DNA of 64,000 bases, from contig NC_083603.1 in the NCBI RefSeq assembly GCF_029168945.1, positions 2,604,001 to 2,668,000 on the forward strand. Reading direction: 5' to 3'. Source of the stretch: Cannabis sativa. Lineage: Eukaryota > Streptophyta > Magnoliopsida > Rosales > Cannabaceae. Numbering within the stretch: the first letter of the stretch is position 1; every line of letters starts with the position of its first letter. Positions 1 through 11,589 of this stretch are shown piece after piece. The notes under the pieces were generated by a model, which was not told where the DNA came from, ran no database searches, and saw only the letters and a program-made list of their open reading frames with translations. Both the position numbers and the translations under genes were made by a program.

Positions 1-1700
1 GGATACCACCACCATTCCAAATTATGTCTACATTATACTATATACTCTTCCTTTTTTTGTTCAAGCAAAAAGAACATCACTTTGATTCTATTCTCATTCT
101 TTCCGATTTTTCTTGAGTAGTAATTTTTGAGTATCGCCAACTAGTTAGCTAGTCTGAAATCTCCTCAAATGTTTGAATCGTTAATTCTTATCTTTACATC
201 TTTCGATTTCTTAAACAATCAAATATATCATTATTTAATTTATTCCTTAATACTATTTCTAGACGTGGAAGCTCAAAAATTTGCCTGCGATACTTTTGCA
301 GGTGTCAAATTGCACTAATAAAGGTGTTAATCCTTTTAGTGACTTTGAATAATATTAAATTGATCATAATTTATGTATCCATAAAGTAAATCAAGGGACA
401 AATTAAATCCACATAGTGTACACTAGATGAACATAGTATTAAGATTAGTGGAGTAATTTGACCTTAATTTAATTTTTAATACCTTTTGTTAATGCAATCT
501 TATATAATGTCACTTCCATCAACATTATCAAATTATTTAAATCATATTTTTACTTTCTCTTATCCAAGGTATGATATGATTCTAAGCTAGTTATTCAAGA
601 ATCTCTTGATGATCAATATTATTAATTGATTGATAAGTGGAATATTATTAATTAATAATGAAACGAGGTACATATAATAATAATAATAATAACACTATAT
701 TTAACTTAATAATATGACATGATTAAAATGAGAGCACCTATTTTAAGATTTTCTAATAATTAGATACTAATTTGTAGAATAAAAATTAATGATGAATCAT
801 ATATCAAATCCAAATTAGAACATTTACACATATATATTTTTATATATATAAAAAGAGTATAAGAATATATGAAATATAATATTACTATTTATGAAAAGAA
901 ATAACAAATCTTCCAACAAAAAATTTTGGTGCACTTGCTTTTAGCTCTCATTCTCCTATTAAAAAAGTTATGAAGTTAATATTTTAATATGAAATAATAA
1001 TAAATATGAATAAAATAAATTATGGCTGGCAAAGGAATCCTTTATCTGAGAATCTATTTATTAGTAAATAAATAAAGGGTTTATTCCACTAAGAACCATG
1101 CAAAGCTACTCATGAATTAATATTACAAAATATATACATAAATATTTTATTTAATGGAGGCACTATCATCTAACACTTTGTTTATCTTTCTTTGTTTTAA
1201 ATATAAAAAAGAAAGAAATACCAATAATGGAGGCTTTATTAAATTTTGTCCATATGATATGACGACATAATTGAATGAATTATGCTCAAAAATCCCATGC
1301 ATTTCATATACATCATCAATCAATTATTGACACATAACATGTCAGGATACTCGAACTGATACTATTGTATAATGTGACATACACTCTAATTAATTTAACT
1401 GTAAATATTTGTTACTAAAATAAAAGTCTAACAATATTTTATTTTTTATTTTAGGTTCCTGAAAAATGTGAGTCCTAAACACGAGCTTAAACGGCCTATA
1501 TTTAGGACCAACCCTTATTATAAGTGAAGTTGAGGTGCCCACCATATAATAAGGGCATTTGTTAAGTGCTCTAAACAAATTAATTAAGTTGAAGAACTAC
1601 TCATACATCAACTAATTAAATAACAATCATAATTAATACTTGATTAATTAATTATGCATATCTCTCATTAAATCCCAAAGTGTATAAATACCACACGTAA
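1..1700. other. AT-rich intergenic DNA upstream of the WAT1 gene
   Basis: This stretch is very AT-rich, with short runs such as (ATA)n near 677-692. No reading frame resembles a known protein, and I recognise no RNA gene or complete transposon. It probably holds distal promoter sequence of the gene starting at 1843. Confidence 0.5.
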
Positions 1701-1717
1701 TGTATTTTTCTTTTGTC

Positions 1718-1725
1718 TATATAAA
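1718..1725 (+). promoter_or_regulatory. TATA box of the WAT1-related gene
   Basis: A TATATAAA octamer lies about 118 bp upstream of the chosen ATG at 1843. A pyrimidine-rich stretch precedes it, and an A-rich leader follows it. The spacing would place transcription start near 1750 and give a short 5' leader. This is inferred from the motif and its position only. Confidence 0.5.
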
Positions 1726-1842
1726 CACAAGGACACACACAAGTTCATTCTATAAGCTAAGCTCATCAAGTACTACTAGATTTTTTATAGGGAGGAAATT
1801 AAATCACAATTAAGATATATCATTTGAGTATTATTAGTGAAC

Positions 1843-4697
1843 ATGATGATGAGTAGTAGTGATGGCAAAACTTTGTTTGAAAAAGCAAAGCCATTTCTTG
1901 GTGTTGTGTTCTTGCAATTCGGTTTTGCAGGAATGGATGTTCTCTCTAAGGCCGCGTTAAATCAAGGAATGAGCAACTATGTCCTCGTTGTCTATCGCCA
2001 TGCCGTCGCCACCATCATCATTGCTCCTTTCGCAATTTTTCTAGACAAGTATGTCGCATTTTTTTCCCCTTTCATTTTCGAAGAAATGTTACTAATAAAA
2101 GGTTACTAAAATGGGGTTTGGTTTTTTTTTTTTCTTAAACAGAAAAGTAAGGCCAAAGATGACACTTCCTATCTTCATCAAATTAGTTGCTTTGAGTTTA
2201 CTTGAGTAATAATCTTCATCTCTTCTCATTTTCTCTATACTTAATTATTTTCTATGTAATATGTTTGAGTTTATTCTCACCTTCTAATAATGTATTTAAT
2301 TTGACTTTTTCAGACCAGTTATTGACCAAAACTTGTATTTCATGGGAATGAAATACACAACAGCAACATTTGCAGCAGCTATGACTAATATTCTTCCAGC
2401 CATAACTTTTGTTTTGGCTTGCATACTTGGGTATCTTTCAGATTTAATTAAAAAATTATTACAAAATAGGGACGAAATTATATACATATTTTTGTATTTT
2501 TTCCTCATTTTCTCTAAAATTTATAATTTGGCCCTTTTAATTTTAATTTATCCTTTTAGGCCCCTAAATTTCAAGTCTAGCTCTGTCCCGAGTTGTAATA
2601 TGTTATTATTATTATTTTGTTTCGAGGGTAGGCTAGAAAAGCTCAACATTAAGTCAATTCGAACACAAGCAAAGGTGGTGGGAACCGTAGCAACGGTTGC
2701 AGGGGCTATGGTGATGACTTTGATGAAAGGTCCCATCTTACATCTCTTTTGGACTAAAGCAACAACAAGTGGCGGGCATCACGGGCAAGGCGGCGGCGGG
2801 ATTAGCCTTGCTAATTCTATCAAGGGCTCACTCATGATCACAATTGGGTGCTTTAGTTGGGCTTGTTTCATGGTTTTGCAGGTACAAAAAGAAAAAAATG
2901 TGATCAACAAATCTCCTAATAATTAAATTAAAGATACATAGAGAAATGAAATTGGTTTTTTTGTTTGTTTGTTTACTTGTTCCACAAGGCAATCACTCTG
3001 AAGACATACCCTGCTGAGTTGTCCCTCACAGCATGGATTTGCTTATTAGGCACATTGGAAGGAACTGCTGTGGCTTTGGTTATGGAAAGAGGAAATTCTT
3101 CTGTTTGGGCTATTCAATGGGACACAAAATTAATGGCAGCTGTTTACAGTGTAAGAACATAACTTCAGCGAAATTCTCTTATGTTTTAATTTTCATACAT
3201 CTCTGATCTTTTTATTTTTTAGTGGTAAAACCCTTTTATATTTATTTTTTTTTATATAAATTTGAGACGTCAGTAAAATATTACTGTTAAATATCAACTG
3301 AATGATCATTGTATATATCATGTCCGGCCCTGGGCACAGGCGGGCTAGGCCTGTGCCTAGGGCCCACCCAGCCCAGGGGCCCAAATTTTTTTTTTCCTCT
3401 TTTAAAATTATACATTTTTTTTTACCAATTTTGAAAAATACCATATTTTTTCTAACATAAGGGCCCAAAAGTTTTTTTTCCCCTATAGCCCACTTTGTTT
3501 CAGGGCCGGCCCTGGTATATACCTATCTAACGGTGATATCTAGTTGACACCTTAAATTTACAAAGAAGAATAAATATAAGAGGGTTAAGTGTAAAAAATT
3601 AAAATATAAGAAGGTTTCACCACAAATAACTTAATTTAATATAATTGAACATGTCCATATGAAAACAAATTAGATCAAATCATTTTTATTTTTTTTAAAT
3701 GTTATTATGTATATGCAGGGTGTGGTGTGTTCTGGATTAGCTTACTATATTCAAGGAATTATAATGAAAGACAGAGGCCCTGTTTTTGTGACAGCTTTTA
3801 GTCCCCTTTGCATGGTTATTGTTGCTATCTTGGGGGCTTTCATATTGGCTGAGCAAATGTTTCTCGGAAGGTAAAATTCAGAGATACCCAAAAAGAATTT
3901 TTTACATTTTTTATTTTTTTACGGTTGTTTTTAAAAAAAACATTATTTACACATTCTCACATAGAAGAAACATAGTATAATATTGTCAGGGTCGGCCCTA
4001 AGTATAGGCGGGCTAGGTCCGCGCTTAGGGCCCACTCATTTTAGGGGCCCAAATAAAAAAATACGTTTTAAAAAATATACATATTTTTAATAATTTTTAA
4101 AAATACCATTTATCCTTATAGTAAGGGTCCAATTTTTTTTTCTATGGCCCATTTTAACTTAGGGCCGGTCCTGAATATTGTAGAGGCATGAAAACAATGT
4201 TATTTTTCTTATAAATTGGTAAAAATATATAAAAAAAAATTGCTATTGTAGATACTTTTTGTAAATTTTTCTAAAATTTGAGTATAGGGCCCATCTGAAA
4301 TTATTTGGGCCTTAGATAAAAAAAAGTTAATTATTGGGCCCTTATTTTAAGAATATATGACATTTTAGAAAATTATCAAAACTTTTTGTATTACTAGTTT
4401 TAACTTAGAATACATAATTTTAGCTCCTTTAACAAAACTTTATTTGAATATAATTTTTTATATTGTATATGTTGTTACAGGGTAATTGGAGCTGCTATCA
4501 TAATTATTGGATTGTACCTTGTTGTGTGGGGCAAGAGCAAAGATTACAAGTCTACAACAAAAGAAACTCTTATTGATGACCAAAAACAAATATCATCAGA
4601 AATAATTTGTAGTGGAAAAGACAACTCTCACAACCTTCAAATCATTACTGTTAGTAAATCTGAGGAAGGAACAGAACAGACTATTACGACCAAATAA
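1843..4697 (+). CDS. WAT1-related (nodulin MtN21/EamA-like) membrane transporter
   Basis: Seven coding exons can be joined with GT-AG borders and consistent phase: 1843-2048, 2143-2205, 2314-2430, 2632-2881, 2989-3150, 3719-3870 and 4481-4697, giving 388 aa, the usual family length. The family (drug/metabolite transporter superfamily, two EamA domains, about ten membrane helices) includes Arabidopsis WAT1, a vacuolar auxin exporter; the substrate here is unknown. Recognisable segments are KPFLGVVFLQFGFAG near the N-terminus, the DQNLYFMGMKYTTATFAAA block in exon 3, and FSPLCMVIVAILGAFILAE in exon 6. A Gly/His-rich loop lies near residues 175-185, and the hydrophilic C-terminal tail from about residue 330 is presumably cytosolic. 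The first in-frame ATG (1843) is used; two more ATGs follow directly. Exon 4 requires the acceptor at 2629-2631. Introns 5 and 6 each carry a hAT-type MITE. No frameshift or stop is seen, so the gene looks functional. Confidence 0.9.
3319..3514. mobile_element. hAT-type MITE in intron 5 of the WAT1 gene
   Basis: The 196-bp element is GC-rich at both ends (CCGGCCCTG near the left end, AGGGCCGGCCCTG at the right). It is flanked by GTATATAT (3311-3318) and GTATATAC (3515-3522), an 8-bp target duplication with one mismatch, as expected for hAT. It encodes nothing. Confidence 0.75.
3987..4173. mobile_element. hAT-type MITE in intron 6 of the WAT1 gene
   Basis: The 187-bp element has terminal inverted repeats beginning CAGGGTCGGCCCTAAG and ending with the complement of CAGGACCGGCCCTAAG. 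It is flanked on both sides by a perfect 8-bp duplication, AATATTGT (3979-3986 and 4174-4181). It belongs to the same family as the copy in intron 5. Confidence 0.85.
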
Positions 4698-5067
4698 TTA
4701 ATGTTTTAAGACATTTTTAATATCCAAACTAATTAATTAAGTAGTTTTGATGTATTATATTTATTATAATTAATCTAAACCGAATGAGAGATTGAGTAAC
4801 TCCATTTGGATATTGGGTTTGTTTATTTAGTACTATATGACAAATGAATTTTCCAACTACTATTTTCATTGTACCATCTTTTGGTTTTTTCTTGTACTTC
4901 GATTGACTTTTTTTTTTTTTTTTTCTTTTTTGATTTAAGCGTTTATTTATTACACAATATATAATTTAGGACTCAAACTCAAGACCTCCAACATACACGC
5001 ACCCTCTTATGACTATTTCAGCTAACCTCAAGTGGTTACTTGGATTAGCTTTAGTTAAACTAGTTTT
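4698..5067. other. 3' flank of the WAT1 gene
   Basis: This AT-rich sequence follows the stop codon, with a T-rich tract at 4909-4930. It presumably contains the 3' UTR and polyadenylation region of the transporter gene. I see no gene or complete mobile element in it. Confidence 0.4.
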
Positions 5068-5392
5068 TCCTTTAAGTGGCGTTTGGTTGGAGGTAATGAA
5101 ATAAAATGGAAAGGAAAGGAAACAATCTTCATTCTATTTTTTTGTTTGGTTGCATATTAAAGTGTTGAAATGATATTCCAATGGAGTGACCTTTCCACCA
5201 TTTTGGTGGATGACTATTCTATTTTAAAATGAAAGGAAAGACCATTCCAATGCATGATGAGAAAAAGTTTAATAATTTTTTATCAATTTTTTTTACGCAT
5301 TTTAAACTTTATTACATTTCATTTCTATTCCTATTCCTATTCTCATTCTCATTCCTATGTTTTCATTACTTCCAACCAAATGCTACCTTATA
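5068..5392. mobile_element. Small inverted-repeat transposon (MITE)
   Basis: The left end reads GGCGTTTGGTTGGAGGTAAT and the right end is the near-complement of it (ATTACTTCCAACCAAATGCT). This gives terminal inverted repeats of about 25 bp around a non-coding centre. Flanking TAA/TTA bases could be a 3-bp target duplication as in PIF/Harbinger elements, but that assignment is weak. Confidence 0.5.
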
Positions 5393-5459
5393 TCTTAATA
5401 TAATAAAAGGGGTAGTAATTATATATAATATAATTTTTTTTTTTATATTTTACGATATT

Positions 5460-5700
5460 TTATAAAAACACAAAAAATAACAGAAAACCACATGAAAGTA
5501 ACAAGAAAACAACAACAAAATAACATCAATACAACATAAAAAAATTAATATACAAATAACGAAAAATCAACAACAAAATAACAATGATACAATATAAAAA
5601 TACATAAAAGACTGTATTTTATACAAATAAAATTTAAAAATCAGTAAAAATGTTAAAAATTTCGTACAGACTGTATATTTGTAATTTTTTTTTTGCTATT
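5460..5700. repeat. Dispersed AAC/ATAAC-rich repeat
   Basis: The sequence is built from repeated words like AACAACAAAATAACA. Relatives occur in inverted orientation near 47790-48050 and, more diverged, near 57700-57930. It is an interspersed non-coding repeat of unknown class. Confidence 0.4.
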
Positions 5701-5777
5701 TTGTATTTTTTTTTTTTTTTGAAATTATCCTTATAATAAATCCAAGCAATCTCGATCTTAGCATTATTAAGGTAGGC

Positions 5778-5947
5778 ACTGAGTTGAAATGGTTTTAAGG
5801 AAATCTAATTTTTTTTGGACCCTTATAATAAAAATAAATAGTAATTTTAAAAATATTAAAAGAATATATGTATATTTTTTATTTAAGCCCTTAAAATAAG
5901 TAAATTCTAAGCGCGGGCGTAACCTGTCTTAGTCTAGGGTCGATACT
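5778..5947 (-). mobile_element. Decayed hAT-type MITE, inverted copy
   Basis: Read on the minus strand it resembles the MITEs in the WAT1 introns: a TAGGGTCG-like end near 5936-5943, then the AAGCGCGGGC and GGCCCTTA-type blocks. Both ends are degraded, and no target duplication can be defined. Confidence 0.4.
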
Positions 5948-6184
5948 AACCATTATATGTTATAAATTCATAAAAGAAGAGAATGAATGCATTAGTTGAG
6001 AACCGTTAAAAAAACACATTCAAACACTTGTATTATTATTAGTGTAGATAAAAATTAGGTACATTAATTATTTTCTTATGTATATAATTTTTAAGTAACT
6101 AGTTACTCATATTAAAAGAAGATAACAAATTATCCCATAATCATAATTAGCTTTACTAGTCAAGGTAGAGTAATCCAAACATTA

Positions 6185-6545
6185 TTTTAGGGGCCCGAAT
6201 AAAAAAATATTTTTTAAAAAATATACATATTTTTTTTAGTAATTTTTAAAAATACCATTTATCTTTATAGTAAGGGCCCAATTTTTTTTTCCTTATGGTC
6301 CATTTCAATTCAGGGCCGGTTCTGAATATTGTAGATGCATGAAAACAATTTTTTTTTTTATAAATCCGTAAAAATATAAAAAAAAAAATTGCTATTGTAG
6401 GTACTTTTTGTAAATTTCTCAAAAATTTGAGTATAGGGCCAATCTGAAATTATTTGGGCCTTACATAAAGAAAGTTAATTATTGGACCCTTATTTTAAGA
6501 ATTTATGACATTTTTGAAAATTATCAAAAATTTTTGTATATTTTT
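6185..6545 (+). repeat. Second copy of the intron-6 segment of the WAT1 gene
   Basis: About 360 bp closely match 4033-4395. The match includes the right part of the hAT MITE and also the sequence beyond its 3' end (AATATTGTAGA, then the ATGAAAACAAT stretch and the GGGCC-containing block). Because the match continues through the MITE flank, this is a segmental copy and not an independent insertion. Confidence 0.65.
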
Positions 6546-6585
6546 AAAAGGAAATTATTTTTTTGTTGGGCCGTCAAGTTAGGTG

Positions 6586-7440
6586 ATGTAACGCCCCGAT
6601 TTCCCAAGACGTCACACTCGCTAGTCCGTTTAAAATTATTTATAATAAAGACAATAAACTAATTAATTATTTATAATAAAGACAATAAACTAATTTATTG
6701 AAAATAAACAAAGTATGAGATCTCATTATTTTAAAACAGACACTTGATTCATTTATAAATTTTTAAACATTAATTTTTACAAAAGTAACCGAGTCATAAT
6801 CTTTAAAGAAATATTTTTGAACCAAAACATCGTGACAATCCCCTAACATGTAATCCATGCCTCGAGCTCGCCACCCTCACTTTGCATTTACCTGCACACA
6901 GAGTACCCGTGAGCTAACGCCCAGTAAGAAGAGTTAGGTAGGACATAAGCCCCCAACTAGATAACATAGTCATAAACATAATAATATCACAATATCAAAT
7001 CAACTCATACCATGTTTGTATTCCTATATCACATATAACGTTACACATTATTCCCACATACGACATAACAATATTATATCACATTATAAAATGAATGTAT
7101 GCTATACTCACACACATAACACACAGTATCCTATCCCACATTGTCCTCACATACGATAATCTACTCCCACTCATGTTGATCAGACATGAAGTGTAACTTG
7201 TCCTCCCTTGTGCTATTCTCACACTCGGCATCCAATAGGGCAATCCCTTATCACAAATTGTACTCACCCATGATAGGATAATCTGTAATTAAACCCATAC
7301 AAACAGCTAAAAATATATCCTGCAGTGCTATGCTCACACCAGCAGCATAAAACCTATCCTATAAGTACTATTCTCACACAAACAGTCAAAAACCTTATTA
7401 CTATCACACACTTTTAAACACTTTTAACATTAGCATAAAA
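6586..7440. mobile_element. Probable LTR fragment of a Gypsy-type retrotransposon
   Basis: The segment starts TGTAACGCCCCGATTTCCC, a start common for plant Gypsy LTRs. It contains a moderately GC-rich leader (CCTGCACACAGAGTACCCGTG near 6892) followed by degenerate tandem words around TCACACA/ACCATG. No second LTR, gag or pol sequence is seen nearby, so this is probably a partial or solo LTR. The class assignment rests on general resemblance. Confidence 0.35.
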
Positions 7441-7851
7441 CAACAATCCACCATAAAATAAAAACATATATGTAAATATTAACATTTCATGATGCCTTTG
7501 TTTTTGTTTTTACCATTTGAAATTTAATTAAGATTATATTCATGAAATGTCGTGTTCAACTATAACAGCAAAAATAATGAATAATATTTATGATGATCGT
7601 TATTATTAATTTGATGTTTACCTACACTTTTAAGATATTATTAATTAGCTTTGGATGGTTTTATGAATTTGGAGTAAGAGATAGAGAAACAAGCAACATC
7701 TAATGCTCCCTATTTGTGGTAACCTATCCATATTATTTTATTAAAGAGTTTTTTTATTTTTATATTTTAAAATAATTTTTTTTTACAGAAATTTATAAAA
7801 AAATTCACGTAACAACTAACGGAGTAATATTAATCGCAACTAAAATTCACA

Positions 7852-8185
7852 CACTACAAAAAAATCTTACTTTTAATCACAATAAAATTTGTGACTAAAA
7901 ATAAAAAAGTCGTGACTAATTATAAATTGCCATTCCTACGTTGTGACTAATAAGTCCGTAGCTAAAAGTATTAGTCACAAAAATCACAATTTGTTGTGAC
8001 TAAATATGTATTTAGTCACAATACTTATTGTGACTAAAACTAATTAAATTAGTGACAATTTGTATCTAAATATATGTTTAGTCACAAGTAATTTTTTTGT
8101 TGTGACTAAAATTCACATTTAGTCACACAAAAAGTTTTGTTGTGACTAAAAAATTGTCACTAAAAGTGATATTTTTTTTGTAGTG
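7852..8185. mobile_element. CACTA-ended MITE, copy 1
   Basis: This 334-bp non-coding element begins CACTACAAAAAAATCTTAC and ends with the near-complement (TTTTTTTTGTAGTG). Internally it is rich in GTGACTAAA/TTTAGTCAC words in both orientations, so it can fold on itself. Related copies lie at 40839-41166 and about 56866-57193. Confidence 0.7.
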
Positions 8186-8329
8186 ATAATAACTCACATA
8201 GAAACTATCTAAGCAACCGCCAAAGCAACTCAAACGATAATTTTGAAAAAAAAATTAAAAATAGTATATGGAGTAATTCTCCTTTTATTAATGTGTATGG
8301 ATGAGATTTACATTTATATATATGAGCAT

Positions 8330-9050
8330 TGCTATTGAACAGCACTGGTGCCCAACACCTTCTATAGGTGATGTCTTACGATTAGTTAGCGATATTCCCT
8401 AAAATTACTTTCTTAAGTTATATATTAAGGGTGACAATATGTGTCATCGTGTCGTAATCGTGTTATATTTTATGTGGTCTGCTTTTATATTTCGTGTCAG
8501 GCGTGTTGATCTATTTTTTGACTCGTGTATAATTTTCTCAACCGTAATCCAACCTGTAAAAAATTATGTCGTGTTTGTGTTAACCCACTTTAACTTGTTT
8601 TGCTATTATTAAAGCTGGAGTTGTAGAGAAAAAAATAATAAATTTAAGTTCTATTACAAAACTTGTATAGTATATGTAGTTTGTTATGTATATAATAAAA
8701 ATTAAAACTTTTAAAATATCTTTTGAAAATTAAATTAATGTTTTTAACTTAATATTAGGTCATTAAATATAAATATTTTTTATATAATTATATTATTATT
8801 AACAATTTATTATTTTATTTAATTTAAAAAACCATGTCAAGCGCATTAAATTTGTGTTAAGTGGGTCGTGTCAACTTATTTTTGACCCTCGTCTAATTTT
8901 CTCAATCCTAACCCATAAAATTCGTGTCGTGTACGGGTACTGTGTCGAAACTTGTTTTACTACCCTTAAGTAATTATATGAGACCTAATACTTAATTATA
9001 TGATATTAACACTTTTCTTAGTATTTTGGTGTAATATACTACCCTTAAGT
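8330..9050. mobile_element. MITE split by a second insertion
   Basis: The parts 8330-8425 and 8969-9050 match, in inverted orientation, the continuous segment at about 39840-40010 (GAGCATTGCTATT and CCCAACACC words on one side, ATATGAGACCTAATACTTAATTA on the other). The central part is the separate element 8426-8968. Confidence 0.5.
8426..8968. mobile_element. TAAGGGTGACA-ended element nested in a MITE
   Basis: The termini are TAAGGGTGACA and TACTACCCTTA. Subterminal GTGTCGTG/CGTGTCG words occur at both ends in opposite orientation, around a very AT-rich core. This resembles hAT-like non-autonomous elements with TAGGG ends. I could not find a clean 8-bp duplication. Confidence 0.4.
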
Positions 9051-9754
9051 AATTATAACATTTTCATTATCAATTAATATGGTTACATGTCACGTCAAAG
9101 ATACTATACATATAATATTATAAATGGATATATATATATAGCTTCTTCTTTCTCTTCGTACGTTTTCAACTTGCATCGATTTCTTCAGTTCTGGCTTAAC
9201 ATACATATTTTAATATATAGTACTCTGTTTCTTAATTCTTTCTCTCATAAAAACTAAACCCAAAATAAACATATGGGAAAATTAGCCGATGAAACATCTG
9301 GTGGTGGTGCCATATATATATATTAATTGTAAGTGTATATATATATATAGACTCACAACTGATCATTGGCTCCAGCACAGTGTTTCTTCCGCTAGTTTTC
9401 TCCAACACCATAGCATAGCATAGGAGCCGGAGGTGGATATTATATATATATAAGCCATTTATTTTATGGAGATATATCCAGGTACGTACTGGTGTTTGGA
9501 AGTTCAAACAACTTTATTATGATTATTTTATTTTATTTTACTTATTCATTTTTGAGTTTGGTAAAATTATTATTTTGTATATTTTAAATCATGAAAATAA
9601 AAATATAATTATTGATATTTTTTATTTTCTTTTTAGAGATTTTATATATCAATAGAAGATAAATTAAAATATATCATAATTTAATTGTAAAATTAAGACA
9701 ATGACTAAAATAAAAATTTGATTACATAAATGTTACAATATATATATACACTAT
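9051..9754. other. Intergenic DNA without recognised genes
   Basis: This is AT-rich sequence with several TA-dinucleotide runs (around 9130, 9320 and 9440). The open frames here are short and show no family resemblance. Nothing can be supported. Confidence 0.4.
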
Positions 9755-9765
9755 ATATATATTAT

Positions 9766-10081
9766 GTCTCAAGGGTCACAATTTTTGTCTTTGTGGAGAG
9801 TGACTCAAAAATAGTTATCAAAGCGCTGAATGGTCTACATTCTATATGGAATATTGATAATTGTGTCTTTTTCTGTAATCAACTCTCTAAAAATTTTTTA
9901 TCTTGTAATTATTCGTTTGTTTCGCGTTGTTGTAATTTTACTGCTCATAATGTGGCTAGATGGGCGTTCGCTCGGAACATTATAGGTTTTATGGAACCTT
10001 CCTCGACACATGTTTCTATCCTTTGTAATGACCGAAAAATCTAATTTTCCCTATCTATATAACGCTTTATTTTCAAAAAAA
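9766..10081 (+). pseudogene. 5'-truncated LINE tail (RNase H-like C-terminus)
   Basis: From about 9780 a frame ending at 10044 encodes the end of the RNase H-like domain found at the C-terminus of plant L1-type LINE ORF2. The motifs are ESDSKIVIKALNG, then SRCCNFTAHNVARWAF, and CNDRK before the stop. A short 3' end with an A-run follows (10074-10082). The 11-bp word ATATATATTAT occurs on both sides (9755-9765 and 10082-10092), which fits target-primed integration, although the site is low complexity. This is a dead insertion lacking almost all of ORF2. Confidence 0.7.
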
Positions 10082-10092
10082 ATATATATTAT

Positions 10093-10897
10093 ATATAAAA
10101 ATATAGAAGAAATGAATTACATCACATGTAATATACAATATATGTATAATATAATGTGAAAAATTTAAGATATATATATACATTCACTCACAATTTTGAG
10201 TGTAAAATAGTGGGGATCACCATGACTTGAACAAGGTACTACACCTTTGTTCAAAAGCCTATTTTCCCTATCTCTAAGCACTAAGGGAACTCTCATGAAA
10301 ATAGTTTTGAAAATTACTAAGGGAACTCTCATAAAAATAATTTTGGGAATTATCAAACCTTTTAGGATTTCTAACAAAGTACTTTGTTGATAGAAAACTT
10401 GGTTATCACAACATGAGCACTTTAGACCTCTTTATATTGTGTAGGATATTATCATTTAAAATTCTAACTCATATCCTCCCACAATAAATGAGTATAAATT
10501 CATTCTCCAACAACTATAACTCCTATAGCTTTTAAGAATTTCAAATTAAGATGTATAACACTATTTACACACTTAATATTGGTGATAATTTTAAATTAAG
10601 AATTTTTATTCTTGAATTATGACCTATATATTATTGTACTCTTTGAACTTTTGAGCCTGTTAAAAATAGTCCATGATGAGTGATTCACATTGTTATAAAC
10701 TGATCATTCTATTAAGTTTTTTTACGTAGTAAATAAAATAATGACATTTAATTTGAATTTTTTTTTTATAATAAGTAAATTTTTATTGTGACTAAAAATT
10801 TATTACTAAAAATAAATTTTTTTCCATATTGTTTATTATTATTATAATTTTACATATATATGTTCATTGTTTTGTTTTGTATAGATGCATGCATGTG
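10093..10897. other. Intergenic DNA without recognised genes
   Basis: I see no coding sequence with family resemblance. A short tandem similarity (ACTAAGGGAACTCTCATAAAAATA, seen at 10279-10302 and 10317-10340) is the only structure noted. Confidence 0.4.
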
Positions 10898-11527
10898 TAG
10901 GGGTGTTCATCCGATCCAATCCGCACTTTTTTGGTCAAACAACATCCAATCCGCACTAAGTGCGGATTTCATATTTTGGATCCAATCCGATCCGCATAAG
11001 AGTTTAAATCCAATCCAATCCAATCCGCAATAGTGCGGATTGGATCGGTTATTTTGGATCGGTTATTTTTTTAATAATAAATTATTTAATATTTCATAGA
11101 AAAAAATTAAAAAAATACTATTGTTTCTTAATCTCCAATAATAATTTATTTTCATCTCTATTTATATACAAATCAAACCAATATACATATATATATATCA
11201 ATATATATGTACTTATTTTTAGATTTACACTAAAATATATATGTATCTCTTACTAAAATAACTAATAAGCTAGTATACATATATTTAAATTTATGTGTAT
11301 GTGTTTATGTGAATAAGAATTATTTTTCTTGTGTTTTTTATTATAAATAAATAAAATGCACCAAAATATGTTACTAAAAGAAGTTTGTGTTTTTTTTTTT
11401 GATTAATATATATTATATATTATAATTTTTTAAAAATATGTATAATTAAGTGCGGATTGGATTGGATCGGTTACTTTTTGAGGTCAAACAACATCCAATC
11501 CGCACAAGTGCGGATTTTGGATTTTTC
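10898..11527. mobile_element. TAGGGGTGTTCA-ended non-autonomous element
   Basis: The left end is TAGGGGTGTTCATCCGATCC. Subterminal words CAATCCGCAC and GTGCGGATTGG are repeated in both orientations near 10915-11065 and again near 11448-11515, on either side of an AT-rich core. The right terminus has decayed. The structure is that of a non-autonomous hAT-like element with long imperfect inverted subterminal regions. Confidence 0.5.
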
Positions 11528-11589
11528 AATCTATGCCATCTATGCCAGAATTAGACTTTCTTCCGTACTATCAAAGATTACATTTATTA

